Shown here: positions 50,965 to 62,253 of the stretch, in pieces
How positions within the stretch are numbered: the first letter of the stretch is position 1
How the letters are laid out: the number at the start of each line of letters is the position of its first letter
Assembly: GCA_018376445.1 (NCBI GenBank)
Contig: JAHABL010000005.1
Span: 105,030-169,029 of the forward strand
Length of the DNA: 64,000 nucleotides
Direction of reading: 5' to 3'
Source: Mycobacteriales bacterium
GTDB taxonomy: Bacteria > Actinomycetota > Actinomycetes > Mycobacteriales > Mycobacteriaceae
The notes under the pieces: model-generated
What the model saw: the letters and a program-made list of their open reading frames with translations, nothing else
Told to the model about the DNA's origin: nothing
The model's database searches: none
Made by a program: the position numbers and the translations under genes

Positions 50965-52086
50965 TTAAACGTGGCGGTTGAGCCATCCGATGGCGTAGTC
51001 GATGACTTCGTCACGCACAACCTCGTTAAAGGTTTCGTGCATGAGACCTTGCCAAATCACCATGTGCTTATCCTTGGAGGCGACTGCGTTGTACCAGTTG
51101 ACGTTGAATGCGTAGGGGACAAGTCCATCTTTTTGACCGTGCATGATGAGGGTCGGACGGGTGTAGTTCTTAGCGTGGGCTGCTGCGTACCGGAGGCCAG
51201 CGAGGACCTGGACTGCAGTGGAAGCACTGAATTCCTTAGAGTTCAGCGGGTCCTTGGTGTAGTCCTCGGTGACGACGCTGTCGGAGCAGACGCCGGAGGC
51301 CAGTGCGTTAGGAATGTCCACCTGTTGGAGAACCTTGGGGCTCTCGAGGGAGATCTTGTCGCCGGGCTTGCTGGAAACCACGGAAGGAAGCACGGTCTTG
51401 AATGCCAGAATCTTGGTGAGAGGGTACTTCTCGGAAAGGGAAGGTTCAATCTTATCGTTGGCAGCGGGGAGCTTCTTTGCCCTGATGTACTGCGGCTCGA
51501 GGGTGTTCTTGCCGTAGGGGTTGACGACGATGCCGCCACCGTTGGTGATGGTGCCGTCCATATCGTTGGGGTACTTGGTTTCGAGGGCCTCGGTAGCCAT
51601 GGCACCCATGGAGTGGCCGATCACGAAGACCTTCTTGCCCTTGTTCTGTGCCTTAGCGGACATCAGTACATGGTGAACATCGTCGACCATGTAGTCGAAG
51701 GAGTTAACGTTTCCCTTCTTGGTGGCGGTGTTGGGAGCAGCAGACTTGCCGTGGCCGCGGTGGTCCATGCGGTAGACGCTAAAACCAGCCATATTGAGGC
51801 GGTAGGTCAGGTAATCGTAGCGGCCGAGGTGTTCGGCGAGACCGTGAACGAGCACAACAGCTGCCTTGGGATTCGCCAGGGTGTTGTACTTGTAGTAGAT
51901 CTTGGCGTGGTCGGGGCTCGTGGAAGTGAAGTAGCCGTCGGTCACCTTGGCGGTGGGAGCCACCATGCCGTGGATCTGGTGCGGGTAGGGATTGTAGGTT
52001 GCAGCGGCGGCAGTGCTGACAGTACCGAAGCTGATGGCAACTACAGACACCATGGCGACTGCGCCGGAGAGAATACGATTCCGCAT
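50965..52086 (-). CDS. Secreted monoacylglycerol-lipase-like alpha/beta hydrolase
   Basis: Exported hydrolase (373 aa) of the serine aminopeptidase/MGL (Hydrolase_4) family. The signal peptide ends near VSTAAAA-TY. Family motifs: VVLVHGLAEHLGRYDYL, YRMDHRGHGKS, nucleophile Ser159 in VIGHSMGA, Asp in MHGQKDGLVP and His in QGLMHETFNE. MGL relatives are usually cytoplasmic; an exported form suggests release of fatty acids and glycerol from monoglycerides outside the cell, complementing the triglyceride lipases nearby. AGGA lies 8 nt before the ATG. Confidence 0.9.
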   Translation of the reverse strand: MRNRILSGAVAMVSVVAISFGTVSTAAAATYNPYPHQIHGMVAPTAKVTDGYFTSTSPDHAKIYYKYNTLANPKAAVVLVHGLAEHLGRYDYLTYRLNMAGFSVYRMDHRGHGKSAAPNTATKKGNVNSFDYMVDDVHHVLMSAKAQNKGKKVFVIGHSMGAMATEALETKYPNDMDGTITNGGGIVVNPYGKNTLEPQYIRAKKLPAANDKIEPSLSEKYPLTKILAFKTVLPSVVSSKPGDKISLESPKVLQQVDIPNALASGVCSDSVVTEDYTKDPLNSKEFSASTAVQVLAGLRYAAAHAKNYTRPTLIMHGQKDGLVPYAFNVNWYNAVASKDKHMVIWQGLMHETFNEVVRDEVIDYAIGWLNRHV

Positions 52087-52231
52087 GGGAGTGGTCCTAT
52101 CTCTGTGAGTAGTGGGAATGCGGCGTCACCGCATGCTGCGTAATAAAGAGCACAGGTTTCGGGAGATGTGCTTTATCAGCTCATTCTAATCTTTTATCCA
52201 GCACGTGCTCTGGAAGTTACCGCTGGTTGCA

Positions 52232-52269
52232 CACACCCCCTCAGCCGGGATGTTGGCTGAGGGGGTGTG
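52232..52269 (-). terminator. Terminator after SDR gene
   Basis: CACACCCCCTCAGCC and GGCTGAGGGGGTGTG form a perfect 15-bp stem with an 8-nt loop, 30 nt beyond the SDR stop. This is the strongest stem seen in the window. Confidence 0.88.
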
Positions 52270-52298
52270 GAGGTGTTCTCGTGTGGGGGTGTTAGCGC

Positions 52299-53099
52299 TT
52301 ACTGGCCTTTTTTGGCGTTGCGCTTAGCCATGGCACGGGTGAGAGCACGCGGCACAGCGTTGGGCATGAAGTGCTGGTGGCTGAGAACGCGGGCCTGCTT
52401 GCCGACGGCCCAGTGGAGGCGAGTGCTCTTCTGCTTCTCCGGGCGGGTGGCGGTCCAGACGACATCGGTGACGTCGCTGGCGGTGAGCTTGAGACCGAGG
52501 GTCTTGAGAATCGGGATGGTGTAGCCCTTTTCGAGTTCCTTTTCCACCATGTCGGTCTTGACGAAGAGCGGGTTCACATCGATGATGCGGATGCCATACT
52601 TCATAAATTCAATATCGAGGGCTTCGGTGAGGCCACGGATGGCGAACTTGGCGGCGGAGTAGACGGCCAGGTCCGGAGTGCCGACAAAGGAGGCGGCGGA
52701 GGAGATGTTGACGATCTGGGCACCGGGGGTGTTCTTGAGGTAGGGCAGGGCGGCGTGGATGCCGTTGATATAGCCCATAACGTTGACGTCGAAGAGGCGC
52801 TTTTCGTCTTCGAACTTCTGGGTTTCAAATTCACCGATGACGGCGACGCCGGCATTATTGATGAGAATGTCGAGGCGACCATCGGTGTGCTTCATGAAGT
52901 CTTCGATGGCGCGCTTGTAGTCCTCGGGGTCCGAGGAGTCCATTTTGCCTTGCACAACGTTGGGATCGTTCTGTCCCCATTCGAAGTGTCCCGAACGGGT
53001 GTAGGCACCGACGAGGTAGCCTTCCTGGGCGAATCGTTCAGCGATGTCGCGGCCGATGCCACGTCCGGCACCGGAAACAAATACGGTTTTTTGCGTCAT
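52299..53099 (-). CDS. Short-chain dehydrogenase/reductase
   Basis: Classical SDR (266 aa). Cofactor motif VSGAGRGIGR near the N-terminus, NNAG, then catalytic Ser and Tyr-Lys in VNISSAASFVG and YSAAKFAIRG. The glycine-rich loop followed by YTRSG suggests NADP(H). The basic C-terminus (TRAMAKRNAKKGQ) might associate with membrane. The substrate is unknown; lipid or alcohol oxidoreduction is typical. A weak GAGGG site lies just before the ATG. Confidence 0.84.
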   Translation of the reverse strand: MTQKTVFVSGAGRGIGRDIAERFAQEGYLVGAYTRSGHFEWGQNDPNVVQGKMDSSDPEDYKRAIEDFMKHTDGRLDILINNAGVAVIGEFETQKFEDEKRLFDVNVMGYINGIHAALPYLKNTPGAQIVNISSAASFVGTPDLAVYSAAKFAIRGLTEALDIEFMKYGIRIIDVNPLFVKTDMVEKELEKGYTIPILKTLGLKLTASDVTDVVWTATRPEKQKSTRLHWAVGKQARVLSHQHFMPNAVPRALTRAMAKRNAKKGQ

Positions 53100-53257
53100 G
53101 CCCTCTTTATCGGTTCCGCTGCGAGATGCGTTACACCCTCTCTTTTTCGCTGTCGACGATTTTCCTCGGGACTCGTCACCCTATCTCTGCTGGTGAAGGC
53201 TCCACCATGATTTATAACTGTAGCCTTGCATTGCTTGCGAAAAGATAAGGGAACGAG

Positions 53258-53776
53258 TTGAATGAAAGTATGACAAGAGCTAACTCTGAATTCCACAAGC
53301 TGCTGCAAGAGCAGATCGAACACGAACTGGCCTCCTCCAACCAGTACCTGGCCATGTTCATCCACTACGACAACCTCGACATGCCCCAAATGGCAGGCGT
53401 CTTCAAAACCCACGCCACCGAGGAATACAACCACGCCATGCAGATGATCCAGTACCTGCAAGACGCCAACATCAAGCCCGACGTCCCCGCCGTACCGGCC
53501 GTCCGCAACGACTACGACGGTATCGTCGAGCCGGTCCGCGAAGCCCTCAAGCAGGAGCAGTTCGTCACCGCCAAGATCGACAAGCTCGCCCGCGTCGCCC
53601 GCGACTCCTACGACTTCCCCGGCGAATCCTTCATCAAGAAGTTCGTTGACGAGCAGCTCGAAGAAGAGGCCTACTTCAACCGCCTCCTCACCATCGTCGA
53701 AGCCAAGGGTGCCACCGTCTTCGAGGTGGAAAACTGGGTCGCCCGCGAAATCGCCGCAGCCGGCACCGCTAACTAA
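53258..53776 (+). CDS. ftn: Ferritin
   Basis: Iron-storage ferritin (172 aa). Di-iron ferroxidase residues are visible: Glu in EQIEHELAS, Glu and His in TEEYNHAM, Glu in LKQEQFV, and Glu/Gln in VDEQLEEEAYF. No haem-ligand Met is evident, so it is an FtnA/BfrB-type ferritin. TTG at 53258 has AAGGGA 5 nt upstream; the ATG at 53270 begins the conserved part and is an alternative with a poorer site. I found no iron box directly upstream, unlike the pckG/cupin region. Confidence 0.94.
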   Translation: MNESMTRANSEFHKLLQEQIEHELASSNQYLAMFIHYDNLDMPQMAGVFKTHATEEYNHAMQMIQYLQDANIKPDVPAVPAVRNDYDGIVEPVREALKQEQFVTAKIDKLARVARDSYDFPGESFIKKFVDEQLEEEAYFNRLLTIVEAKGATVFEVENWVAREIAAAGTAN

Positions 53777-53779
53777 CGC

Positions 53780-53880
53780 CCACCGCGCGCACCTAGCGCG
53801 TACTCTGCGCACCCTGCGCACACCTAGCGCGCACGTCAACCTGCGCATCGCGCGCACCTCACCCACCCTGCGCACACTAG
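53780..53880. repeat. GCGCAC-type short degenerate repeats
   Basis: Units such as CCGCGCGCACCTAGCGCG and CCTGCGCACACCTAGCGCG recur irregularly just after the ferritin gene. They are too short and uneven for CRISPR and may be a compound hairpin region. Confidence 0.5.
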
Positions 53881-53994
53881 GGACGTGAAGCGGCGAACTG
53901 CACACAGCACGAAGCCCGCAGCGTCACCTCACGACACCACACCCCCAGTGTACCGCACCTCTGTGGCGTTCAGTTGTGTCATCCTCCTAACGGA

Positions 53995-54038
53995 ATATAC
54001 GAAAGCTCTTCCCTCTGCCCGGAAGGGCTTTCGTATAT
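53995..54038 (+). terminator. Terminator between ferritin and acyltransferase
   Basis: ATATACGAAAGC and GCTTTCGTATAT form a perfect 12-bp stem with inner CTTCC/GGAAG pairing. It ends 28 nt before the next start, so it insulates the acyltransferase gene from the ferritin transcript. Confidence 0.8.
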
Positions 54039-54065
54039 CTGCAGGCCACCGGTAGGATGTGCGCT

Positions 54066-55316
54066 ATGCAACCAGCCACGCCCCTTTTCGCGCCCGGCAC
54101 ACGCCGCCCCGCCCTCCCCTCCCTCACGGGCGCCCGCTGGTACGCCGCACTGGCAGTGTTCATCCTCCACTGCGTCATCTTCCTCCCCGTCTACCCCTTC
54201 CAACGGACGGAAGCCTTCGTCACCCTCCACAAAGCCATCCCCATGCAGCTGGGGTCGCTGGGCGTCACCTTTTTCTTCCTGCTGTCGGGGTTCATCATCT
54301 ACTACTCGTCCCGCAGCGACGACACCCCCCTTCTCTTCTACCGCCGCCGTATCCTCAAAATCTTCCCCACCCACTGGCTCTCCACCCTCATGCTGATGGC
54401 GCTGGTGGCGGTACCGTTCGGCCGGCTCATTACCTGGCTGCCGGAAGTACTGCTGGTGCACACCTGGAACCCGCAGTCGACGTACCTGGGTGCACTCAAT
54501 GTGCCGGCGTGGTCGCTGTGCTCGGAGATGCTCTTCTACTTCTCCTTCCCACTGCTGAAACCGCTGGTGGAGAAGCTGCGGACGAACAAGCAACTGCTCA
54601 TTGCCTTTGCCAGCATCCTGGTGACGCTGGTGGTGATGCACGTGTGCTTCTACCTCCTTGCGGATGGGCCGAAGGGTATTCACAACGCTTTCTCCGTGCG
54701 CATCCTGGATACCACCACCAGCCCGTTCTACCCTGCTAACTCGGATCCCAGCTGGTTCCAGCGCGAACACATCGCCTACTACCCCAGCTACTGGCTGAGC
54801 TACTACTTCCCGCTGGCCCGCTTCGGTGAGTTCTGGCTGGGTGTGCTGGCCTGCGAACTGGTGCTCTCCGGCTGGTGGCGCAACACCAAGATCTGGTGGC
54901 CGGCCCTGCTGCTGGCCGCCTCCTACGCCGCCACCTGGTTTGTGCCCATCAACTTCAAGATGTCGGTACTGTTCCTGCTGCCAACTGCCCTGTGCATTGC
55001 TACCTTGGCCCGGCGCGATGTGGAAGGCAAGACCGTCTTCTTGGGCAGTAAGGCGAATGTGTGGCTGGGTAATGTGTCCTTTGCCTTCTATATGGTGCAG
55101 TATCCGGTGATGGTGTGGGTGACGCGGACGTTCATCGGCGGCAAGAGCTACGGCTGGGCTGGGTGGCTGGGCTTCAGCGTGCTGGCGTTTGTGGTGTCCG
55201 TGGTAGTGTCCGGGCTCATCTACACCTACGTGGACAAGCCGATCATGAAGAATTGGGCGCGTCCGAAGGCTGGGTCGAAAGCGCCAGCGCAGGCACAGCA
55301 GCCATCAGCGAAGTAG
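54066..55316 (+). CDS. Acyltransferase 3 family membrane protein (OafA/YrhL-like)
   Basis: Integral membrane O-acyltransferase (416 aa) with about ten hydrophobic segments. N-terminal family features: SLTGARWYAALAVFILHC (the catalytic His region), LGVTFFFLLSGFIIYYS and the FYRRRILKIFPTHWLS arginine cluster. It transfers acyl groups to cell-surface carbohydrates or lipids; the target cannot be told. An in-frame ATG at 54057 is possible, but TAGGAT ends 7 nt before 54066 in a leaderless arrangement. The C-terminus is an Ala/Gln/Pro tail. Confidence 0.88.
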   Translation: MQPATPLFAPGTRRPALPSLTGARWYAALAVFILHCVIFLPVYPFQRTEAFVTLHKAIPMQLGSLGVTFFFLLSGFIIYYSSRSDDTPLLFYRRRILKIFPTHWLSTLMLMALVAVPFGRLITWLPEVLLVHTWNPQSTYLGALNVPAWSLCSEMLFYFSFPLLKPLVEKLRTNKQLLIAFASILVTLVVMHVCFYLLADGPKGIHNAFSVRILDTTTSPFYPANSDPSWFQREHIAYYPSYWLSYYFPLARFGEFWLGVLACELVLSGWWRNTKIWWPALLLAASYAATWFVPINFKMSVLFLLPTALCIATLARRDVEGKTVFLGSKANVWLGNVSFAFYMVQYPVMVWVTRTFIGGKSYGWAGWLGFSVLAFVVSVVVSGLIYTYVDKPIMKNWARPKAGSKAPAQAQQPSAK

Positions 55317-55510
55317 CCATTGGCACGGCAGCAGGCGCACTCAGGCGTCCAGGCGAACGCGCAGGCGCCCACACCGTCACCGAACACCGAGGGGATTGAG
55401 AGGAAATAAAACCGGCGGAGGCTCCGTTGTGCTAAGTGAAGCCAATCAAAATATGGCTGATTATTAGGTATTAGTTAGCAGTTAGTTTTCCCACAGAACA
55501 GGAGCCCACC

Positions 55511-56524
55511 ATGCCTGCCGTAACCGCAGACACCCTCACCCTCCCCCACATCAAACATCCAGAACTGGCCGAACTCAACAGCCACACTTACCGCCCCGTC
55601 TCCACCATCACCACCGCCCCCAGCGGCTACGAAGGTGACGGATTCCCCGTCCGCCGCGCCTTCGCCGGCGTCCCCAAGAGCGTCCTCGACCCCTTCGTCC
55701 ACATGGACCAGATGGGCGAGGTCGAATACCTGCCCAACGAAGCCCGCGGCACCGACTGGCACCCCCACCGCGGCTTCGAAACCGTCACCTACATTATCGA
55801 CGGCGAATTCCAACACCAGGACTCCCACGGTGGAGGCGGCAACATTAAAGACGGCGACACCCAGTGGATGACCGCCGGCTCCGGCATCCTCCACATCGAA
55901 AAACCACCAAACGAGCTCGTCGACAAGGGCGGCCTGTTCCACGGCGTGCAACTGTGGGTCAACCTGCCCGCCAGCGACAAATTCGTCCAACCCTCCTACC
56001 AGGGCATCGACCGCAACCAGGTGACGCTCGTAACCTCCTCCGACGGCGGCGCCCTCATCCGCATCATCACCGGCGAAATCGATGGCCACAAGGGCCCGGG
56101 CAGCACCCACAGCCCCATCAACATGGCCCACGCCACCCTCTACTCCGGCGCGGAAATGGACATCCCCTGGAACCCCAGCTACAACGCACTCGTCTACGTA
56201 CTGTCCGGCCGCGGCAGCATCGGCACCGCGGGGGCTGACGGCACCGCCCGCCCCATCTACGAGGGCCAACTGGCGGTACTCGGCACCGGCGACCGCATTG
56301 TAGCCCGCGCCGACGAACTGCAGGACGGCCGCTCCCCCAACCTGGAGCTACTGCTGCTGGGCGGCCAGCCCATCGGCGAGCCCGTCGCCCAGTGGGGTCC
56401 GTTCGTCATGAACACGCGTGCCGAGTTAGCGCAGGCCATTGAGGACTTCCAGGCCGGCCGTATGGGACAGGTGCCGGCAGATGGACTGCGGGTCTACCAC
56501 GGCAAACAATCCCAAGGGAACTAA
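55511..56524 (+). CDS. Pirin family protein
   Basis: Double-cupin pirin (337 aa). The N-terminal metal site is seen as His-His and His, Glu in DWHPHRGFETVTYIIDGEFQHQDS and GILHIEKP. The C-terminal pirin domain covers about residues 185-300. Pirins are iron-containing; some have quercetinase activity and some modulate enzymes, so the specific role is open. A GGAG site lies a few bases before the ATG. It is a single gene closed by a strong terminator. Confidence 0.93.
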   Translation: MPAVTADTLTLPHIKHPELAELNSHTYRPVSTITTAPSGYEGDGFPVRRAFAGVPKSVLDPFVHMDQMGEVEYLPNEARGTDWHPHRGFETVTYIIDGEFQHQDSHGGGGNIKDGDTQWMTAGSGILHIEKPPNELVDKGGLFHGVQLWVNLPASDKFVQPSYQGIDRNQVTLVTSSDGGALIRIITGEIDGHKGPGSTHSPINMAHATLYSGAEMDIPWNPSYNALVYVLSGRGSIGTAGADGTARPIYEGQLAVLGTGDRIVARADELQDGRSPNLELLLLGGQPIGEPVAQWGPFVMNTRAELAQAIEDFQAGRMGQVPADGLRVYHGKQSQGN

Positions 56525-56583
56525 CACCATGAAATGTGCGGGTGAAGGCTTCGGCCTGTCACGCTCGTGACGTTGTCACAGTG

Positions 56584-56617
56584 GAAGGCCGGCTAGCGTA
56601 CGTGCTAGCCGGCCTTC
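56584..56617 (+). terminator. Terminator after pirin gene
   Basis: GAAGGCCGGCTAGC and GCTAGCCGGCCTTC form a perfect 14-bp stem with a 6-nt loop, 60 nt beyond the stop. Confidence 0.88.
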
Positions 56618-56698
56618 TCCATGCCTTACGCGGTTATCGGTACCGCAGCGCGCCGAGCTTAGTAGCTTGTTAGCCTAGTGCCTCAGTGGCTCAGTACC

Positions 56699-57064
56699 TT
56701 AGTAGCCGACGACGGGGCCGTCGTCATTACCGGGCACCAGCACCGGACCATCGGAGGTGCTGGTGGGGGCCGGCTTCTTGCTGGTCTTAGTGGCCTTCTT
56801 GGTCTTAGTGGCCTTGCTGGACTTCTTGCTGGTAGGGGCCGAGGTGGAGGACGAGGTACGCACCTCCACGCTCTTCTCCTCAACCTTGCCGCCCTTGCCC
56901 TTCTTCACCTCGGTCTTCTTCTCCACCGTGCTAGTGACAGTGGCGGTCTTCGAGGTGGTCTGGGTGCTAGTGACGGCAGCGTCATCATCGTTGCTGCATC
57001 CAGCCAGGCAGGTGGCACCCAGGGTGATGGCCAGCAGAGCGGCACCCACGGACTTCGTCTTCAT
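56699..57064 (-). CDS. Small Lys/Ser/Thr-rich lipoprotein
   Basis: Lipoprotein of 121 aa with lipobox LAGC (Cys23). The mature chain is low-complexity: Asp-rich at first (SNDDDAAV), then alternating Thr/Ser and Lys blocks (KKTEVKKGKGGKVEEKSVEV, KKSSKATKTKKATKTSKK) and a short acidic/Gly C-terminus. No domain is recognised; it may be a surface spacer or bind anionic wall polymers. GAGGAG lies about 5 nt before the ATG. It lies downstream of leuS on the same strand, 117 bp away. Confidence 0.78.
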   Translation of the reverse strand: MKTKSVGAALLAITLGATCLAGCSNDDDAAVTSTQTTSKTATVTSTVEKKTEVKKGKGGKVEEKSVEVRTSSSTSAPTSKKSSKATKTKKATKTSKKPAPTSTSDGPVLVPGNDDGPVVGY

Positions 57065-57181
57065 TGGTACTCCTCAATGTCGATGGCGTTCCCGCAGCGA
57101 CGGAAGCTAAAGACAGGAACACCCCCAGCATAGCAAGCCGGGGGTGCTCCCAATAGCAGGTATAGAGGTGACGGTGGCAGG

Positions 57182-60211
<3,030 letters not shown>

Positions 60212-60750
60212 GATGTGCTTCTCCTGGGGTGAGGCTACAGGTGAAAGGTGTGCGTGCGGCGAAGTGCGCGGATGGGGCACGGGTTGACATAGAGCCCTGA
60301 GTCCCTGAACCCGTGCCCGTAAGACCGTGGGACCGTGGCCGTAGGCTCGTAGCCGGGAGACCGCAGTCCGGGAGCCGTGAGCCGGGAACCATGAGCCGTG
60401 GGACGCGCGGATTTCGCTGCATAGTGCTGGTTCCAGGATAGGCGTTGTGGGGGAAAAGATGCACATCGAGGCCGGTAAACGGCACGCAGCGGGTGCGGTG
60501 GAGCCGGCAGGCGAGTGTGGCTACATCAAAGGATCGACTTAACTTGCGTACTGACGGGACTATAAAGAATGAGGCTGAGAAAAACGAGGCTGAGAAACCT
60601 GCCTGCACCCTGGATTCAGTTAAATATGTTGTGCGAATCTACTTCTTCGCTCCTTGCAGCCCGCTATACTCGGTGGCTAAGACGTTCCTTGGACGTTGAA
60701 TCGGAGGAACGTGCCGCTTCTTCTATATGGATCGAGACTCTCTCATACTC
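60212..60750. other. Intergenic region with CCGTGGGA-type repeats
   Basis: 539 bp between divergent leuS and a lipase gene. From 60310 to 60420 short variants of GAGCCGTGGGACCGTG and GAGCCGGGAACC recur. GAGGCTGAGAAA occurs twice near 60571-60598. No gene is supported. Confidence 0.5.
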
Positions 60751-61545
60751 ATGAAACACCGCACTCTTGCATGCACCGCAGTAACTGCCGTCTTCCTTAT
60801 GACATTGTCTCCTGCTGCTAACGCTGCTCCCAGCCCTCGAACTTTCACCACCCGTGACACTTCGTCGCTACCTGTTGTGTACTTGAGCGGAGCTAACGAC
60901 GTTGCGCTACTCAACAGTGATGTGAAGAAGAACATCACCGCTGCGGGCATGCAGTTTTTTGAATGGGATCCGCTAAAGACTTCCCTCAAAGAATCCCCCA
61001 CGCTTTATGACCATATGGATGCCTACGCTGAATCTGTCGACGCTTTTGTCAAGAGTGTCCTCAAGAAAACAGGCGCAAAAAAGGTCAACATTATTACCTA
61101 TTCACAGTCTGGCCTTATCAACCAGAGCTGGATGAAAAACCATGGAGGCGCGCAGTACGTCGCTAAAGTCATTAACTACTCAGGTCTTCTCCAGGGTTCT
61201 CCCTTTGGTGCTATCGCAACCAACTTCACTGGAAACTGCCTGGGCTTCGGCACCTGCGTCGACTTCGACCCCTGGGGGCCGGTCGTTACGAGACTCAATG
61301 AGAATGGTGAAGCGCTCGCTGGCATCATTTACTACAACCTCACCAGCAAATACGACGAAATGGCGATGCCCTACCAAATTAACTTCATGTACTCCCCCAC
61401 CGGCAACTACAAAAACGTTCTCCTCCAGGATTATTATCCCGCAGAACGGGCAGGGCATCTTATGGTCCCCCACGCGAAATCTACTAAGACCCTCACCATC
61501 CAAATGCTTAAGGGTCTACCTCTCACCGCACTACTCAAAAAATAA
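60751..61545 (+). CDS. Secreted lipase-like protein with altered nucleophile elbow
   Basis: Exported class-2-lipase relative (264 aa). Signal peptide (core CTAVTAVFLMTLS) ends near ANA-AP. Compared with the two other class 2 lipases in this window, the GHSxGG elbow is here TYSQSG: Ser118 is kept, but Gly at positions -2 and +2 is Thr116 and Ser120. Asp202 (SKYDEMAMPY) and His236 (RAGHLMV) remain in line with the triad. The protein is shorter at the N-terminus. Activity may be weak or altered. The ATG at 60751 starts the signal peptide. The gene is less GC-rich than its neighbours. Confidence 0.78.
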   Translation: MKHRTLACTAVTAVFLMTLSPAANAAPSPRTFTTRDTSSLPVVYLSGANDVALLNSDVKKNITAAGMQFFEWDPLKTSLKESPTLYDHMDAYAESVDAFVKSVLKKTGAKKVNIITYSQSGLINQSWMKNHGGAQYVAKVINYSGLLQGSPFGAIATNFTGNCLGFGTCVDFDPWGPVVTRLNENGEALAGIIYYNLTSKYDEMAMPYQINFMYSPTGNYKNVLLQDYYPAERAGHLMVPHAKSTKTLTIQMLKGLPLTALLKK

Positions 61546-61557
61546 GTAATTGCTAAC

Positions 61558-61599
61558 GCTGTGTCGGCCATATTCATTTTTGGGTATGGCCGACACAGC
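61558..61599 (+). terminator. Terminator between lipase-like and DUF4298 genes
   Basis: GCTGTGTCGGCCATA and TATGGCCGACACAGC form a perfect 15-bp stem with a 12-nt loop holding TTTTT. It lies 12 nt beyond the lipase-like stop and may serve both convergent genes. Confidence 0.85.
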
Positions 61600-61659
61600 A
61601 TAATCACCTGAGGGTTGACCATTAGTATGGCCTTTAACTCCGCTATGGCTGCCGTGCGA

Positions 61660-61974
61660 TCAGGCGGTTTTTACCATCGTGGTGGCTAATTCAAGCATGC
61701 GAATCGCGATGTTCTGATACTCAAAGAACAGGTCATAGATGGCATCCTCGGAGAGGACTCCGCATGGCACGTCTGGTGGAATATTTCCCGCATTGTAAGC
61801 GTCAACGTCCGCTCTTTGAAGAGGACCACAGTAATACTCCTTGAGTTTTTCATAAGAGGGTACGGCGCCCTCAATCTCAGTGAGAACACTGTCAGCTTCG
61901 CCCAGTAATGCCGTAACGCGATTAAGAATCGATTCCATTTCTTCTATACGGGCAAGCAGCTTTTTATCGTCCAT
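61660..61974 (-). CDS. DUF4298 family protein
   Basis: Small cytoplasmic helical protein (104 aa) of the DUF4298 family. Visible family features: RIEEMESILNRVTALL coiled N-terminal helix, LKEYYCGPLQRADVDAY and the C-terminal GVLSEDAIYDLFFEYQNIAI. Members are found mostly in Firmicutes and human-associated bacteria and have no known function. The base composition is lower in GC than the surroundings, so lateral gain is possible. It sits between two lipase genes with its own strand and terminator. Confidence 0.82.
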   Translation of the reverse strand: MDDKKLLARIEEMESILNRVTALLGEADSVLTEIEGAVPSYEKLKEYYCGPLQRADVDAYNAGNIPPDVPCGVLSEDAIYDLFFEYQNIAIRMLELATTMVKTA

Positions 61975-62191
61975 AATCCTGATCTTTCACTGAAGTACAG
62001 AGAAGAGTCCCGCACCCCTACGAACTACACCAGTCAAACCTCATACTAGAGTGAAAACCGGCTTCCTTCGCCAGCGTGAGTAGTATTTTCCCCTGTATCT
62101 TCTGATTTTTCTTCCCCACCCATCAATTCACATCGCCAAGGGTGTTTTGGGGCGGGTTTGTGGATGTTGTCAGGATTATTCGTGGAAATGC

Positions 62192-62223
62192 AGCTGTGGG
62201 CACCCTTGCGCGTGCCCACAGCT
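62192..62223 (-). terminator. Terminator after class 2 lipase gene
   Basis: AGCTGTGGGCAC and GTGCCCACAGCT form a perfect 12-bp stem with an 8-nt loop, 31 nt past the stop of the leftward lipase gene. Confidence 0.82.
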
Positions 62224-62253
62224 TATTCGTTTGTGTTGTTATTCAGATGTCAC

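Noticed and set aside
53100..53257. Iron box upstream of the ferritin gene
   Set aside because: I looked for TTAGGTTAG-type sequence on both strands and found none with a convincing match.
53780..53880. Possible CRISPR-like repeats after the ferritin gene
   Set aside because: Units are short, irregular and lack constant spacers; no cas genes are present.
60212..60466. 85-residue N-terminal extension of leuS
   Set aside because: Low-complexity sequence over a repeat region; the GTG at 60211 has a ribosome site and begins the conserved protein.
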